Shown piece by piece: positions 1 to 6,495 of a DNA stretch of 9,133 bases. The position numbers were made by a program, and so were the translations under genes. Below the pieces are notes generated by a model that was not told the origin of the DNA, searched no databases, and saw nothing but the letters and a program-made list of their open reading frames with translations. This DNA comes from Candidatus Kaiserbacteria bacterium (GTDB lineage Bacteria; Patescibacteriota; Minisyncoccia; Phycocordibacterales; UBA918): positions 1-9,133 of the forward strand of contig SKGH01000068.1 in assembly GCA_007117575.1 (NCBI GenBank), read 5' to 3'. Each line of letters begins with the position of its first letter. The first letter of the stretch is position 1.

Positions 1-2480
1 CCACCTATACGAGCAGTACCTGCCGTCAGGTCGGTATCATTGTAGGTTGGAGCGCCCAAAACCGGCTCATATGGGTCACAATTCGGTGCTTCCACGTTTA
101 ATACATTTACGAGCCCACTAGTTAAACCATTACCACTGGCTAGCAAATAGTATCGATACGACTGACCGCTATCAACATTATGTGTAAAACTATCTGGAAC
201 AGCTGGAGTACTAAATATAGACGACGGCGACGGTGGGTTTACACACTCACCTTCACCGATACAAGAAAGTAACTCAGTTTCGCTTGGCTCATTGGTTGCA
301 TTAAATACAAAGACTATCTGTGCTTGAGTATTCTCACAACGAGCATCCCAATCAGTAAGACTGGGTATGGGTCTACAATCAAGCGCTATTGCAAGAAAAG
401 GAGCACTCCAAGCACTGACTCCTTCCGCGTTACGCGAACGCACTTGATATTGATAAGTTTCTCCAAACACAAGGTTTGTGTGCCAGAAGTTTATTGTATC
501 AACTTCATCCAGTAAAATTTCATACTCAGCATCATCACAGGGGTCGCTACCTACACAATAGCGCAAGTCGTAACTGTCGGCATTGTCTCCAGATGAAGAA
601 TACGTGATCCTAATGCGAGAGGTGCTGGCAGTACAGTTTGTGGTTAAGGTTAGATTACCTACTCCCGGACTACAGTCACGCGACTGTATGGTTGAACTAT
701 ATACCCAATCACTGGTAGTCACTCCGTCGGGATTTAAAGCTCTAACTCTGTAAGTGTAATTTTGATTGTAATCTAGATCTACATGAATAAAACCGGTTTC
801 TGTAGAATTCGTTAATAGTGGTACATAATCTCCATCTGTACAAGTACCCACACTACCTTGACAATACTCAAGGTCGTAGCCCGGAACTGTAAAAGCACCT
901 AAAGCAGGTAAAGCAGAATAATTAAACGAAATTCGTGACGAAGCTGAGACACAGGATGTTGCCGGGGTGCTAATAACCGGGTTTGGGGTGCCTAGCGGAA
1001 ACTGACCATGATCGGTAAATCCGCGTCCATCGAGATTATCACCATAAGCTCGGTAGTATATGATTGTGTTAGTAGGCAAACCGTCTACTAAAAGCTCAAA
1101 AGGGCCGATATCTGTGTTGCCTGAAGGTACACAGGTAGCAACCGCAGAGTTATTAAGCTCTGCTATAGATCTGGCGTAACAAAAACCGGTATCACTAACC
1201 GTACCACTACCCTCCGCTATTAAATCGGCTCTAAATGTAGCGCTGGTATTACTTTCAATAGTATGAGACAGATTTCCTAGAGTAGGCGTAATTCTTACTG
1301 TATGCTCACGAACTTGTACTCTTATGTTTCCAGCGAGATCTTCAACATAGGCTGTAAATACGTATGCCTCCCCTCCCTCAAGTTCCACTCCATTAAGATC
1401 ACAATTCTGCCAGTTAGTAGTTCCAGAATACATACAGTTACGAGTAAAAAGTATTTCTGTACTACCTTGCTGTCTTACGGTTATAGTAGTGCTCGCCAAA
1501 CCACTTCCGGTATCTCTTGCTCTGGCTCTTAAGTTTAAAGTCTCTTTATCTTTAGTCTTTACGGTAGCGCCATTTATACTAAAAGAGTGTATTTGTGGTG
1601 CGGTGACATCAACTCTAAAAGAACTAGACTCAGACAGCGAAGACTCGGGTAGACCGGTAAAGTCAAACTGGGAACCTGAAATATTTAGGCGCGAAAAACC
1701 ATCGAGTCTTTGGTGTAGGTACCAAGTATAAAAGCCATCATTTAAGTTCAGATTAAGTTCTTCAAGGTCAAATATACTGCCGGCAGGTCCAACCGTGGAG
1801 ATTTGCCTTGTCTGTACAGACCCTCCACTACTTCTTACATAAAAAGTTGTTCTGATGACCTGATTAGACTCATACTGCGAAGTAATGCTATTTGTCCTGA
1901 TTCTAAAAGAAGGCTCATCTGTACTTAGGTTAGGAGTACCCCCTCCGGTAAGTAAGGGGCTTAGATGCTCAATGTTGGGAACCGGGTTTGATCGTGGCAG
2001 TAAATGCACTTTGGCTCTAAAATGTCTCCCCACTAAGGCAAATCTCTGTGAGTCATTTCCTAAAGACAAGGCAACACCCCCCGCCTCATGATAGTCACCT
2101 CCACTTACATTTACCAGCAGAGCATGGTCGGATACATTAAAACATAGTTTATCTGAAAGAGACTGTCCGCTCGCTATTCTTTCTTCTACCACAAAACCTG
2201 AACCTCTCTCTACTACTCGCACCCTTAGAGTAACACCGGCAGGGTTGATACTCGTCTGAGAGTCATGTTCTTTTAGGGCGACGTCCACGACTGACATAGA
2301 CGGTCCACAAGAATCATCTTCTCCCATCAGCTCCGCAACCGGATGCACCCAACCATAAGAAGCTCCCGCAGAAGCGTTAGCTGTACCGCTAAAAACTGAA
2401 AAAAACAAACAAGCCAAGGTTAGCGACACAAAAAGCTGTACTTTGGGTATCGTTATACTTTGTATTTTACGTTTAAACAT
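1..2480 (-). CDS. Secreted Ig-like/fibronectin type III repeat surface protein, partial (C-terminus beyond window)
   Basis: An uninterrupted minus-strand frame of 826 codons starts with ATG at 2480 and is still open at position 1, so only the N-terminal part is seen. Residues 1-36 form a Sec signal peptide: basic MFKRK start, hydrophobic core about 14-31, and signal peptidase I-like site ANA at 34-36. Residues 37 to about 290 contain no domain I can name. Residues 294-398 look like a bacterial Ig-like domain (RDTGSGL and YVEDLAGN motifs). Residues 398-498 form an FN3-like unit with a GFCYA motif. Three related FN3 repeats follow (about 499-604, 605-703, 704-803), and a fourth begins. Each of the three carries YxYxV/L-type strands and four regularly placed cysteines. 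The role is probably cell-surface adhesion or envelope display, inferred from architecture only. The start lies four bases after the upstream stop, which suggests translational coupling. No Shine-Dalgarno is visible. Confidence 0.85.
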   Translation of the reverse strand, partial: MFKRKIQSITIPKVQLFVSLTLACLFFSVFSGTANASAGASYGWVHPVAELMGEDDSCGPSMSVVDVALKEHDSQTSINPAGVTLRVRVVERGSGFVVEERIASGQSLSDKLCFNVSDHALLVNVSGGDYHEAGGVALSLGNDSQRFALVGRHFRAKVHLLPRSNPVPNIEHLSPLLTGGGTPNLSTDEPSFRIRTNSITSQYESNQVIRTTFYVRSSGGSVQTRQISTVGPAGSIFDLEELNLNLNDGFYTWYLHQRLDGFSRLNISGSQFDFTGLPESSLSESSSFRVDVTAPQIHSFSINGATVKTKDKETLNLRARARDTGSGLASTTITVRQQGSTEILFTRNCMYSGTTNWQNCDLNGVELEGGEAYVFTAYVEDLAGNIRVQVREHTVRITPTLGNLSHTIESNTSATFRADLIAEGSGTVSDTGFCYARSIAELNNSAVATCVPSGNTDIGPFELLVDGLPTNTIIYYRAYGDNLDGRGFTDHGQFPLGTPNPVISTPATSCVSASSRISFNYSALPALGAFTVPGYDLEYCQGSVGTCTDGDYVPLLTNSTETGFIHVDLDYNQNYTYRVRALNPDGVTTSDWVYSSTIQSRDCSPGVGNLTLTTNCTASTSRIRITYSSSGDNADSYDLRYCVGSDPCDDAEYEILLDEVDTINFWHTNLVFGETYQYQVRSRNAEGVSAWSAPFLAIALDCRPIPSLTDWDARCENTQAQIVFVFNATNEPSETELLSCIGEGECVNPPSPSSIFSTPAVPDSFTHNVDSGQSYRYYLLASGNGLTSGLVNVLNVEAPNCDPYEPVLGAPTYNDTDLTAGTARIG

Positions 2481-2484
2481 ATAT

Positions 2485-3213
2485 TTACCAAGCTATAGGT
2501 ATAAATTCATCTGTTCCGGTGATGGTAACCCGCTCCGCGTGTAACTCTGGAGAATCCGCATAGCCTCTACCCACAACTGTCGCACTGTCAAGGCTAGATA
2601 AGGCTCTGACGGTAGAACGCGTGTTACCGATGTAAAACTCGGTACCGCTATTTATCACAATGTGCAACTCTCTGGCTGTATTAACGTCCTGAAGGCGAAA
2701 GAAACCAAACTGCAAGTTAATATCTAAAACTGTACCACGAGCTTCCCTTCTAACCATGTCACCCTCATAAAGTGGTTCATTAAGTAGTATTTGCTCTTCT
2801 ATATCGTATGGGTCTACCACCTTCGGCTCCTCAACCACCACTACCGGCGGTGCGGGTTCGGGTAAAGGCGTTCCTTGTGGTATGGGCTCAATCACTCTGT
2901 CGTCTGCAACCATAGTTGAACGCACCACTGTGGTTTCTGAGGGTTCACTTCTGGGGGTGGTGGTGCCAACCTGTTCATTTATCAGTAGATTTTCATCATC
3001 CTCTGTCAAAACTATTGACGATCCTTGGGGCAGATTTTTCTTTTCGTGCGTGATCTGTTGCTCATCTTCCAAAATCGGTCTTTCTGTCAAGATAGGGTGT
3101 ATCAGGTTCCAATACACCAACACCAAAGCAACCACCAAGAGAAATATGACCCATATCTGCAAGCTAGCGCCGGCTAATTTTTCAGAAACAGTTTGTGTTT
3201 GGTCTGGTTCCAT
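2485..3213 (-). CDS. Single-pass membrane protein with C-terminal beta-rich (DUF5666-like) domain
   Basis: The protein has 242 residues. A short polar N-terminus (1-18) is followed by one transmembrane helix at about 19-37 (IWVIFLLVVALVLVYW) without a signal-peptidase site, so it is probably anchored with the C-terminus outside. Residues 40-105 are acidic and low in complexity. Residues 107-130 are Pro/Val/Glu rich and look like an extended linker. Residues about 157-232 form a compact beta-rich domain with the pattern ARGTVLDINLQFGFFRLQDV, then SGTEFYIG, SLDSATVVGRGY and HAERVTI. That pattern resembles the small OB-like DUF5666 family, an assignment from pattern only. It is immediately upstream of the secreted FN3 protein with a 4-base gap, so the two are probably co-expressed and may act together at the cell surface. 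No enzymatic residues are recognisable. The start has no Shine-Dalgarno. Confidence 0.8.
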   Translation of the reverse strand: MEPDQTQTVSEKLAGASLQIWVIFLLVVALVLVYWNLIHPILTERPILEDEQQITHEKKNLPQGSSIVLTEDDENLLINEQVGTTTPRSEPSETTVVRSTMVADDRVIEPIPQGTPLPEPAPPVVVVEEPKVVDPYDIEEQILLNEPLYEGDMVRREARGTVLDINLQFGFFRLQDVNTARELHIVINSGTEFYIGNTRSTVRALSSLDSATVVGRGYADSPELHAERVTITGTDEFIPIAW

Positions 3214-3261
3214 TTTTATAAAATTTTGACAAATAACTTTTAATAATGAACATTTAAAATA

Positions 3262-3294
3262 TTAATAAATGCTAACATAAAAAATATTTATTAA
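3262..3294. repeat. AT-rich inverted repeat upstream of the membrane-protein gene
   Basis: TTAATAAAT at 3262-3270 is the exact reverse complement of ATTTATTAA at 3286-3294, with a 15-base spacer. It lies between the glyA 3' end and the start at 3213. It could be a weak hairpin in the 5' leader of the two-gene surface-protein operon or a protein-binding dyad. The sequence is nearly all A and T, so chance is a real alternative. Confidence 0.3.
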
Positions 3295-3300
3295 CCGTTT

Positions 3301-3330
3301 TTTATACACAGACGTTATTTTACATCCCAA
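3301..3330 (-). promoter_or_regulatory. Candidate sigma70-like promoter for the surface-protein pair
   Basis: Reading the minus strand, TTGGGA (3330-3325) and TATAAA (3306-3301) are separated by 18 bases. This would give a start site near 3294 and a leader of about 80 bases ahead of the ATG at 3213, containing the AT-rich inverted repeat. The surrounding DNA is very AT-rich, so other -10-like hexamers exist and the call is tentative. Confidence 0.3.
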
Positions 3331-3419
3331 AATATGTCAGTACGAACCTTGTCCCAGACTCTCCCGGTCAAACCAGAAGCTACACTTTCACATAATGAAC
3401 TAGAGATACGAGGTCTTGA

Positions 3420-4700
3420 TTATGTGTTTGCGTGAATAAAACTTTCCGGTACGGGAAAAAAAGAGCAAATACCTTCTACTTCCAACTTAAGGTCTTCTAA
3501 CACTTTGTCATTTTTTTGTTCACTCATGGCCTTGAGCATGATCTCTGCCAAACGAGTGACTTCTGTCTCTTTCATACCGCGGGTGGTCATAGCGGGTGTG
3601 CCAAAACGTATACCGGAAGGATCCAGTGGTGAGCGAGAGTCGTCAGCAATCATGTTTTTGTTCAGGGTAATCCCCACTTCATCAAGTACCGTCTCAGCTT
3701 CTTGACCGGTTATACCAAGTGAACCGTACACGTCAGCCAAAAGCATGTGGTTATCAGTACCGCCACAGAGAAGACGTACTTTTTTGTCTTTAAAAACTTG
3801 CTCCATTGCTTTTGCGTTCTTAAGTATCTGATTAGAATATTCTTTAAAACTAGGGTGTAACGCTTCACCAAAAGCTACAGCTTTAGAGGCTATGGTATGC
3901 ATGTGCGGACCGCCTTGCGTACCGGGAAACACTGTTCTGTTGATGCGTTTTGCCAGATCCTCATCTTCCCGCACCACAATCATACCGCCTCTTGGACCAC
4001 GCAGAGATTTGTGTGTGGTCATGGTCATTACATCAAAACCGTAATCAAACGGGTTTTTTAATACTCCACCGGCAATAAGACCGGCAATGTGTGCCATATC
4101 GGCCACCGTATAAGCACCTACTTCCCTAGCTATAGTGACAAATTTTTCATATTCTAGCTCTCTTGTGTAAGCGGAAAAGCCGGCCAGAATTATCTTAGGT
4201 TTATGCTCAAGTGCCACAGTACGCAATTCATCATAATCGATCTCACCGGTATCGACATTTTTCATCTTATAACGCACAAAGTTGAACACTTTATTAATAC
4301 TGGTGGTGGGGTGGCCGTGAGTGAGGTGTCCGCCGTGACTAAGATCCATTCCCAGTACCGTATCTCCGGGCTCCATCAAGGCAAAATACATGGCCATATT
4401 AGCTGACGCTCCTCCGAGTGGCTGAACGTTGGCATACTTTGCTTTAAATAACTGCTTGGCTCTTTCAATAGCAATGGTTTCGATAGTGTCGGTAAATTCT
4501 TGTCCACCATAATACCGGCGACCGGGATAACCTTCGGAATATTTATTGGTGAAAACAGAGCCGTTCGCTTCGCGAACGGCTCGCGACACATAATTCTCAC
4601 TTGGTATCAACTCTATACCTGTTCGTTGCCTTGCTTCTTCCCCTACAAAGGCAGAGTACAGCTCTGGGTCTTGTTCTTTTATAGATAGATAATCTAACAT
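3420..4700 (-). CDS. glyA: Serine hydroxymethyltransferase
   Basis: This PLP enzyme interconverts serine plus tetrahydrofolate with glycine plus 5,10-methylene-THF, the cytosolic one-carbon source for thymidylate synthase. The product has 426 residues, close to the usual 415-420 for bacterial GlyA, and is complete at both ends. Family motifs run in order: LIPSENYVS (32-40), NKYSEGYPGRRYYGG (52-66), SHGGHLTHG (121-129), DMAHIAG (201-207, with the Asp/His pair that stacks on PLP), TTHKSLRGPRGG (228-239, with Schiff-base Lys231), FPGTQGGPH (258-266) and SGIRFGTPAMTTRG (362-375, with the carboxylate-binding Arg). ATG at 4700 gives the expected N-terminus, and no Shine-Dalgarno precedes it. It is divergent from the split NlpC/P60 gene and separated by 206 bp from the surface-protein pair downstream. 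It belongs functionally with thyA, dcd and folA in this window. Confidence 0.98.
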   Translation of the reverse strand: MLDYLSIKEQDPELYSAFVGEEARQRTGIELIPSENYVSRAVREANGSVFTNKYSEGYPGRRYYGGQEFTDTIETIAIERAKQLFKAKYANVQPLGGASANMAMYFALMEPGDTVLGMDLSHGGHLTHGHPTTSINKVFNFVRYKMKNVDTGEIDYDELRTVALEHKPKIILAGFSAYTRELEYEKFVTIAREVGAYTVADMAHIAGLIAGGVLKNPFDYGFDVMTMTTHKSLRGPRGGMIVVREDEDLAKRINRTVFPGTQGGPHMHTIASKAVAFGEALHPSFKEYSNQILKNAKAMEQVFKDKKVRLLCGGTDNHMLLADVYGSLGITGQEAETVLDEVGITLNKNMIADDSRSPLDPSGIRFGTPAMTTRGMKETEVTRLAEIMLKAMSEQKNDKVLEDLKLEVEGICSFFPVPESFIHANT

Positions 4701-4713
4701 GAATAAATGATTT

Positions 4714-4742
4714 ATTTTAATAACTAAAACTAATTACTCTAA
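4714..4742 (-). promoter_or_regulatory. Candidate glyA promoter
   Basis: On the minus strand, TTAGAG (4742-4737), a 17-base spacer and TAAAAT (4719-4714) lie 13 bases before the glyA ATG. The predicted start site would leave only about seven bases of leader. The -35 match is weak (3 of 6). An alternative -10, TATATT at 4747-4742, is equally possible. Confidence 0.25.
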
Positions 4743-4872
4743 ATATACAGCATTAAAACACAACGAGCCACCACCCTACTCTCTTAAACACTCATCGATT
4801 CCCCCTAGGCTGAAAATATATTGATTCATTATCAAAATCTCAAAAAACTATAGCCGAATATATAAACTCTGT

Positions 4873-4878
4873 TATAGT
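4873..4878 (+). promoter_or_regulatory. Candidate -10 element for the NlpC/P60-like gene
   Basis: TATAGT (5 of 6 to consensus) ends seven bases before the ATG at 4886, the same spacing as the folA -10. It would give a leaderless transcript. No good -35 hexamer is seen 16-18 bases upstream, so confidence is low. Confidence 0.3.
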
Positions 4879-5020
4879 TCCTACTATGAAAATACCGACT
4901 CAGCAATTCATCTATTTATACCCCGCCGGACCAGTTAGTAACCACACTGAGCTAAAAAATGCTACTAAGGGAAATTGCCGATTTGCCTTGCAAGTATATT
5001 TCTACGAACTACATAATTAT

Positions 5021-5166
5021 AGGACTTTCGTGTTTGGATGAAGTTCGAGGCGCCAAGGAGCGAAAACATGAGACGTACTAAATAGTACGACGAATAGTTT
5101 GAGTGACGAAGGCAACAAAGAAATTCGCCAAACACGAAGGTTCTAGGTTAAATAACAATATATTAT
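5021..5166. mobile_element. About 146-bp non-autonomous palindromic insertion (MITE/REP-like) inside the NlpC/P60 gene
   Basis: The segment breaks the NlpC/P60 frame and contains in-frame stops: TGA at 5037-5039 in the 5' frame and TAA at 5149-5151 in the 3' frame. It is flanked by a 5-bp direct repeat ATTAT (5016-5020 and 5162-5166). Deleting the segment with one repeat copy restores the protein. Long inverted arms (5023-5037 with 5128-5142) and a central hairpin give it a near cruciform layout. Its left end is repeated near 9017-9048, so it is a dispersed element and not unique sequence. No transposase is encoded within it. The right boundary is less sure than the left: about 20 AT-rich bases lie outside the right arm, and the flanking repeat could be a chance match in AT-rich DNA. 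I do not recognise a named family. Confidence 0.65.
5023..5142. repeat. Inverted arms and central hairpin of the inserted element
   Basis: TTCGTGTTTGG at 5027-5037 is the exact reverse complement of CCAAACACGAA at 5128-5138. Allowing two mismatches, pairing extends outward to about 5022 and 5143. In the centre, CGTACT (5074-5079) pairs with AGTACG (5084-5089) around an AAAT loop. The flanks of the central hairpin are purine-rich and partly repeat each other directly: 5042-5066 against 5096-5120 share 15 of 25 bases, including AGTT-GAG and AAGG blocks. Confidence 0.75.
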
Positions 5167-5508
5167 TACTTACCTAATAGCTATCGATCACTTGGTATTT
5201 TTATCTACCGAGAAGAACCAATAGACTGGAGCACCTTACTCCCCGGCGATGTTATATATGCCCAACGTCTACGTAACCGTTCCGGCGAAACAATAGACAA
5301 AAGTATCGATTTCTACCAACAGAATAAGGACCTTTGGTTGTATCATCTACACAGTGCCATTTACCTTGGTGTACACAATAGAAAACACCTAATATGGCAT
5401 GCCACAAGTATTGCGAATGGTACAACTGTTTGGACACTAAAAGAATTTACTCACCACTACCACCCCATCAGTATAAAACGTGTGTTAGGTCAATTTACTT
5501 AAATCTAT

Positions 5509-6489
5509 CTATGTCCCTTCTCGATCTTTATGTACTTTAGCATTATAACCACCAACCACAGCCAACTCTGCCTTTATTGGCGGGTGCGATTGGTAATCAT
5601 TTAAAGTCACATGTTCCGGACGAAAGTTATCAATGGAATCAAAATCATCACTTAACGTTACGGTCGGGAAAGGTAAGGGTTCACGTCCTAACTGCTCTTT
5701 AGCTTGCTCAAGATGTTTTTCATAAATATGGACGTCGCCAAAAGTATGAACAAACTCACCAACCGGATACCCTGTTACTTTACTCAATATCTGCAGTAGC
5801 AGTGCGTAACTTGCAATGTTAAATGGAACACCCAAAAAAATGTCTGCTGAACGTTGATACAGTTGCAAACATAGTTTGCCATTACAAAGATTTATCTGGT
5901 ACATGTTGTGACAAATAGGAAAACGAGCTCCTTCACCAGGTAGTGCCATAGCATAAAGGTACTCCGGGTTCCAACTGGTGACAATGGCATTATGACAATG
6001 CGGATCAGCCATGACCTCCTCTATGACCCACCGCAACTGATCAACTGAACCACCATTCTTGCGTGGCCATTTACGCCACATCTCACCATATATACGCGGT
6101 AACTCGCCATGTTGCTTGGCAAACTCGTCATCTGTAGCTATTTTTTCAACAAACTCTTCCTTGCTTAACTCCGGCCACCCTTCTTTTTCACGCTTTTCAT
6201 TATAAATACGTAGCGGATAATCATCCCAAATATGGACACCATTATCTATAAGATACTTAATATTTGTCTGTCCGGACATGAACCAATACAACTCATGCAA
6301 TACCCCCTTCCAATACACTTTTTTGGTCGTCAATAATGGCAATCCTTGGTTGAGATCATACCTCATTTGCGCACCAAATAGACTATACGTGACGTCTCCG
6401 GTTAGCGCGTCTTCTTGTCGCCCACCTTCATCTATCAGACGTTGCATTAGGTCTAAGTATTGATATTCAGGATGTTTGCTTTTGGACAT
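5509..6489 (-). CDS. thyA: Thymidylate synthase (ThyA family), atypical phosphate-binding residues
   Basis: ThyA converts dUMP plus 5,10-methylene-THF to dTMP plus dihydrofolate in the cytosol. The 326-residue product is longer than the 264-residue E. coli enzyme. The extra length is mainly an insert at about 95-130, before YGEMWRKW, and a C-terminal tail of about 20 residues. Conserved features include LHELYWFMSGQTNI (64-77), IWDD (87-90), catalytic Cys193 in PICH, YQRSADIFLGVPFNIASYALL (211-231, with the phosphate Arg213 and the base-reading Asn224) and GDVHIY (251-256). Three positions are odd. The arginine of the N-terminal DRTGTG motif is missing (EDALTGD, 26-32), and the Arg-Arg pair before the VxxWN strand is His166-Asn167 (DPHCHNAIVTSWN). 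It is the last gene of the CYTH-dcd-thyA operon, six bases after dcd, without a Shine-Dalgarno. Confidence 0.95.
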   Translation of the reverse strand: MSKSKHPEYQYLDLMQRLIDEGGRQEDALTGDVTYSLFGAQMRYDLNQGLPLLTTKKVYWKGVLHELYWFMSGQTNIKYLIDNGVHIWDDYPLRIYNEKREKEGWPELSKEEFVEKIATDDEFAKQHGELPRIYGEMWRKWPRKNGGSVDQLRWVIEEVMADPHCHNAIVTSWNPEYLYAMALPGEGARFPICHNMYQINLCNGKLCLQLYQRSADIFLGVPFNIASYALLLQILSKVTGYPVGEFVHTFGDVHIYEKHLEQAKEQLGREPLPFPTVTLSDDFDSIDNFRPEHVTLNDYQSHPPIKAELAVVGGYNAKVHKDREGT

Positions 6490-6495
6490 ATAAAA

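Larger units (their letters stand above)
4886..5502 (+). pseudogene. NlpC/P60-like (papain-fold) hydrolase gene, split by an inserted element
   Basis: The 5' part reads 45 codons from ATG 4886 to 5020 and ends in RFALQVYFYELHNY. The 3' part reads in another frame from TAC at 5167 to TAA at 5500-5502. It contains LPNSYRSLGIF, LLPGDVIYAQ, HSAIYLG and IWHATS, which follow the NlpC/P60 order. Removing 5021-5166 joins the halves into a 156-residue protein, with the junction reading ELHNYYLPNSYRS. Cys31, His107 (codon 5350) and His123 (codon 5398) then match the Cys-His-His catalytic set. Family members cleave peptidoglycan stem peptides or other amides; the substrate here is unknown. The 3' half has no ATG, GTG or TTG ahead of its conserved block, so it cannot be an intact independent gene. 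It ends six bases from the convergent thyA stop. Calling it a pseudogene assumes the element stays in the mRNA. Confidence 0.72.

Noticed and set aside
1302..2091. Several plus-strand open frames inside the left 2.5 kb, and further antisense frames over glyA, thyA and folA
   Set aside because: They lie opposite strongly protein-like minus-strand or known-family reading frames and show no domain signal of their own.
2400..2480. Lipoprotein signal (LTLAC) in the FN3 protein
   Set aside because: The residues before Cys24 do not fit the lipobox and the hydrophobic core continues past it to an ANA type I cleavage site.
3226..3254. Perfect TTGACA on the plus strand at 3226-3231
   Set aside because: No -10 hexamer at 16-18 bases (AACATT is the best) and no plus-strand gene downstream; likely chance in AT-rich DNA.
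3334..3435. Plus-strand 33-codon ORF (begins MSVRTLSQTL) overlapping the glyA 3' end
   Set aside because: Very short, antisense to the glyA C-terminus at its end, without a ribosome-binding site or a convincing promoter. It cannot be told from chance without conservation data.
5037..5039. TGA in the NlpC/P60 5' frame read as glycine (code 25, Gracilibacteria-like)
   Set aside because: Full-length glyA, thyA, dcd and folA contain no in-frame TGA despite many glycines, and the halves are in different frames, so recoding TGA would not join them.
5037..5053. TTCGA within the repeated core as a possible tRNA T-loop
   Set aside because: No acceptor stem, anticodon arm or D-arm can be folded around it in either copy.
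5021..5166. CRISPR repeat or group I intron
   Set aside because: There are only two unequal copies 4 kb apart with no spacers, and the insert is too short and lacks group I core pairing (P, Q, R, S) elements.
5252..5437. Minus-strand 61-codon frame opposite the second half of the NlpC/P60 gene
   Set aside because: The plus strand here carries the conserved LLPGD, HSAIYLG and WHATS motifs; the minus frame is its shadow.
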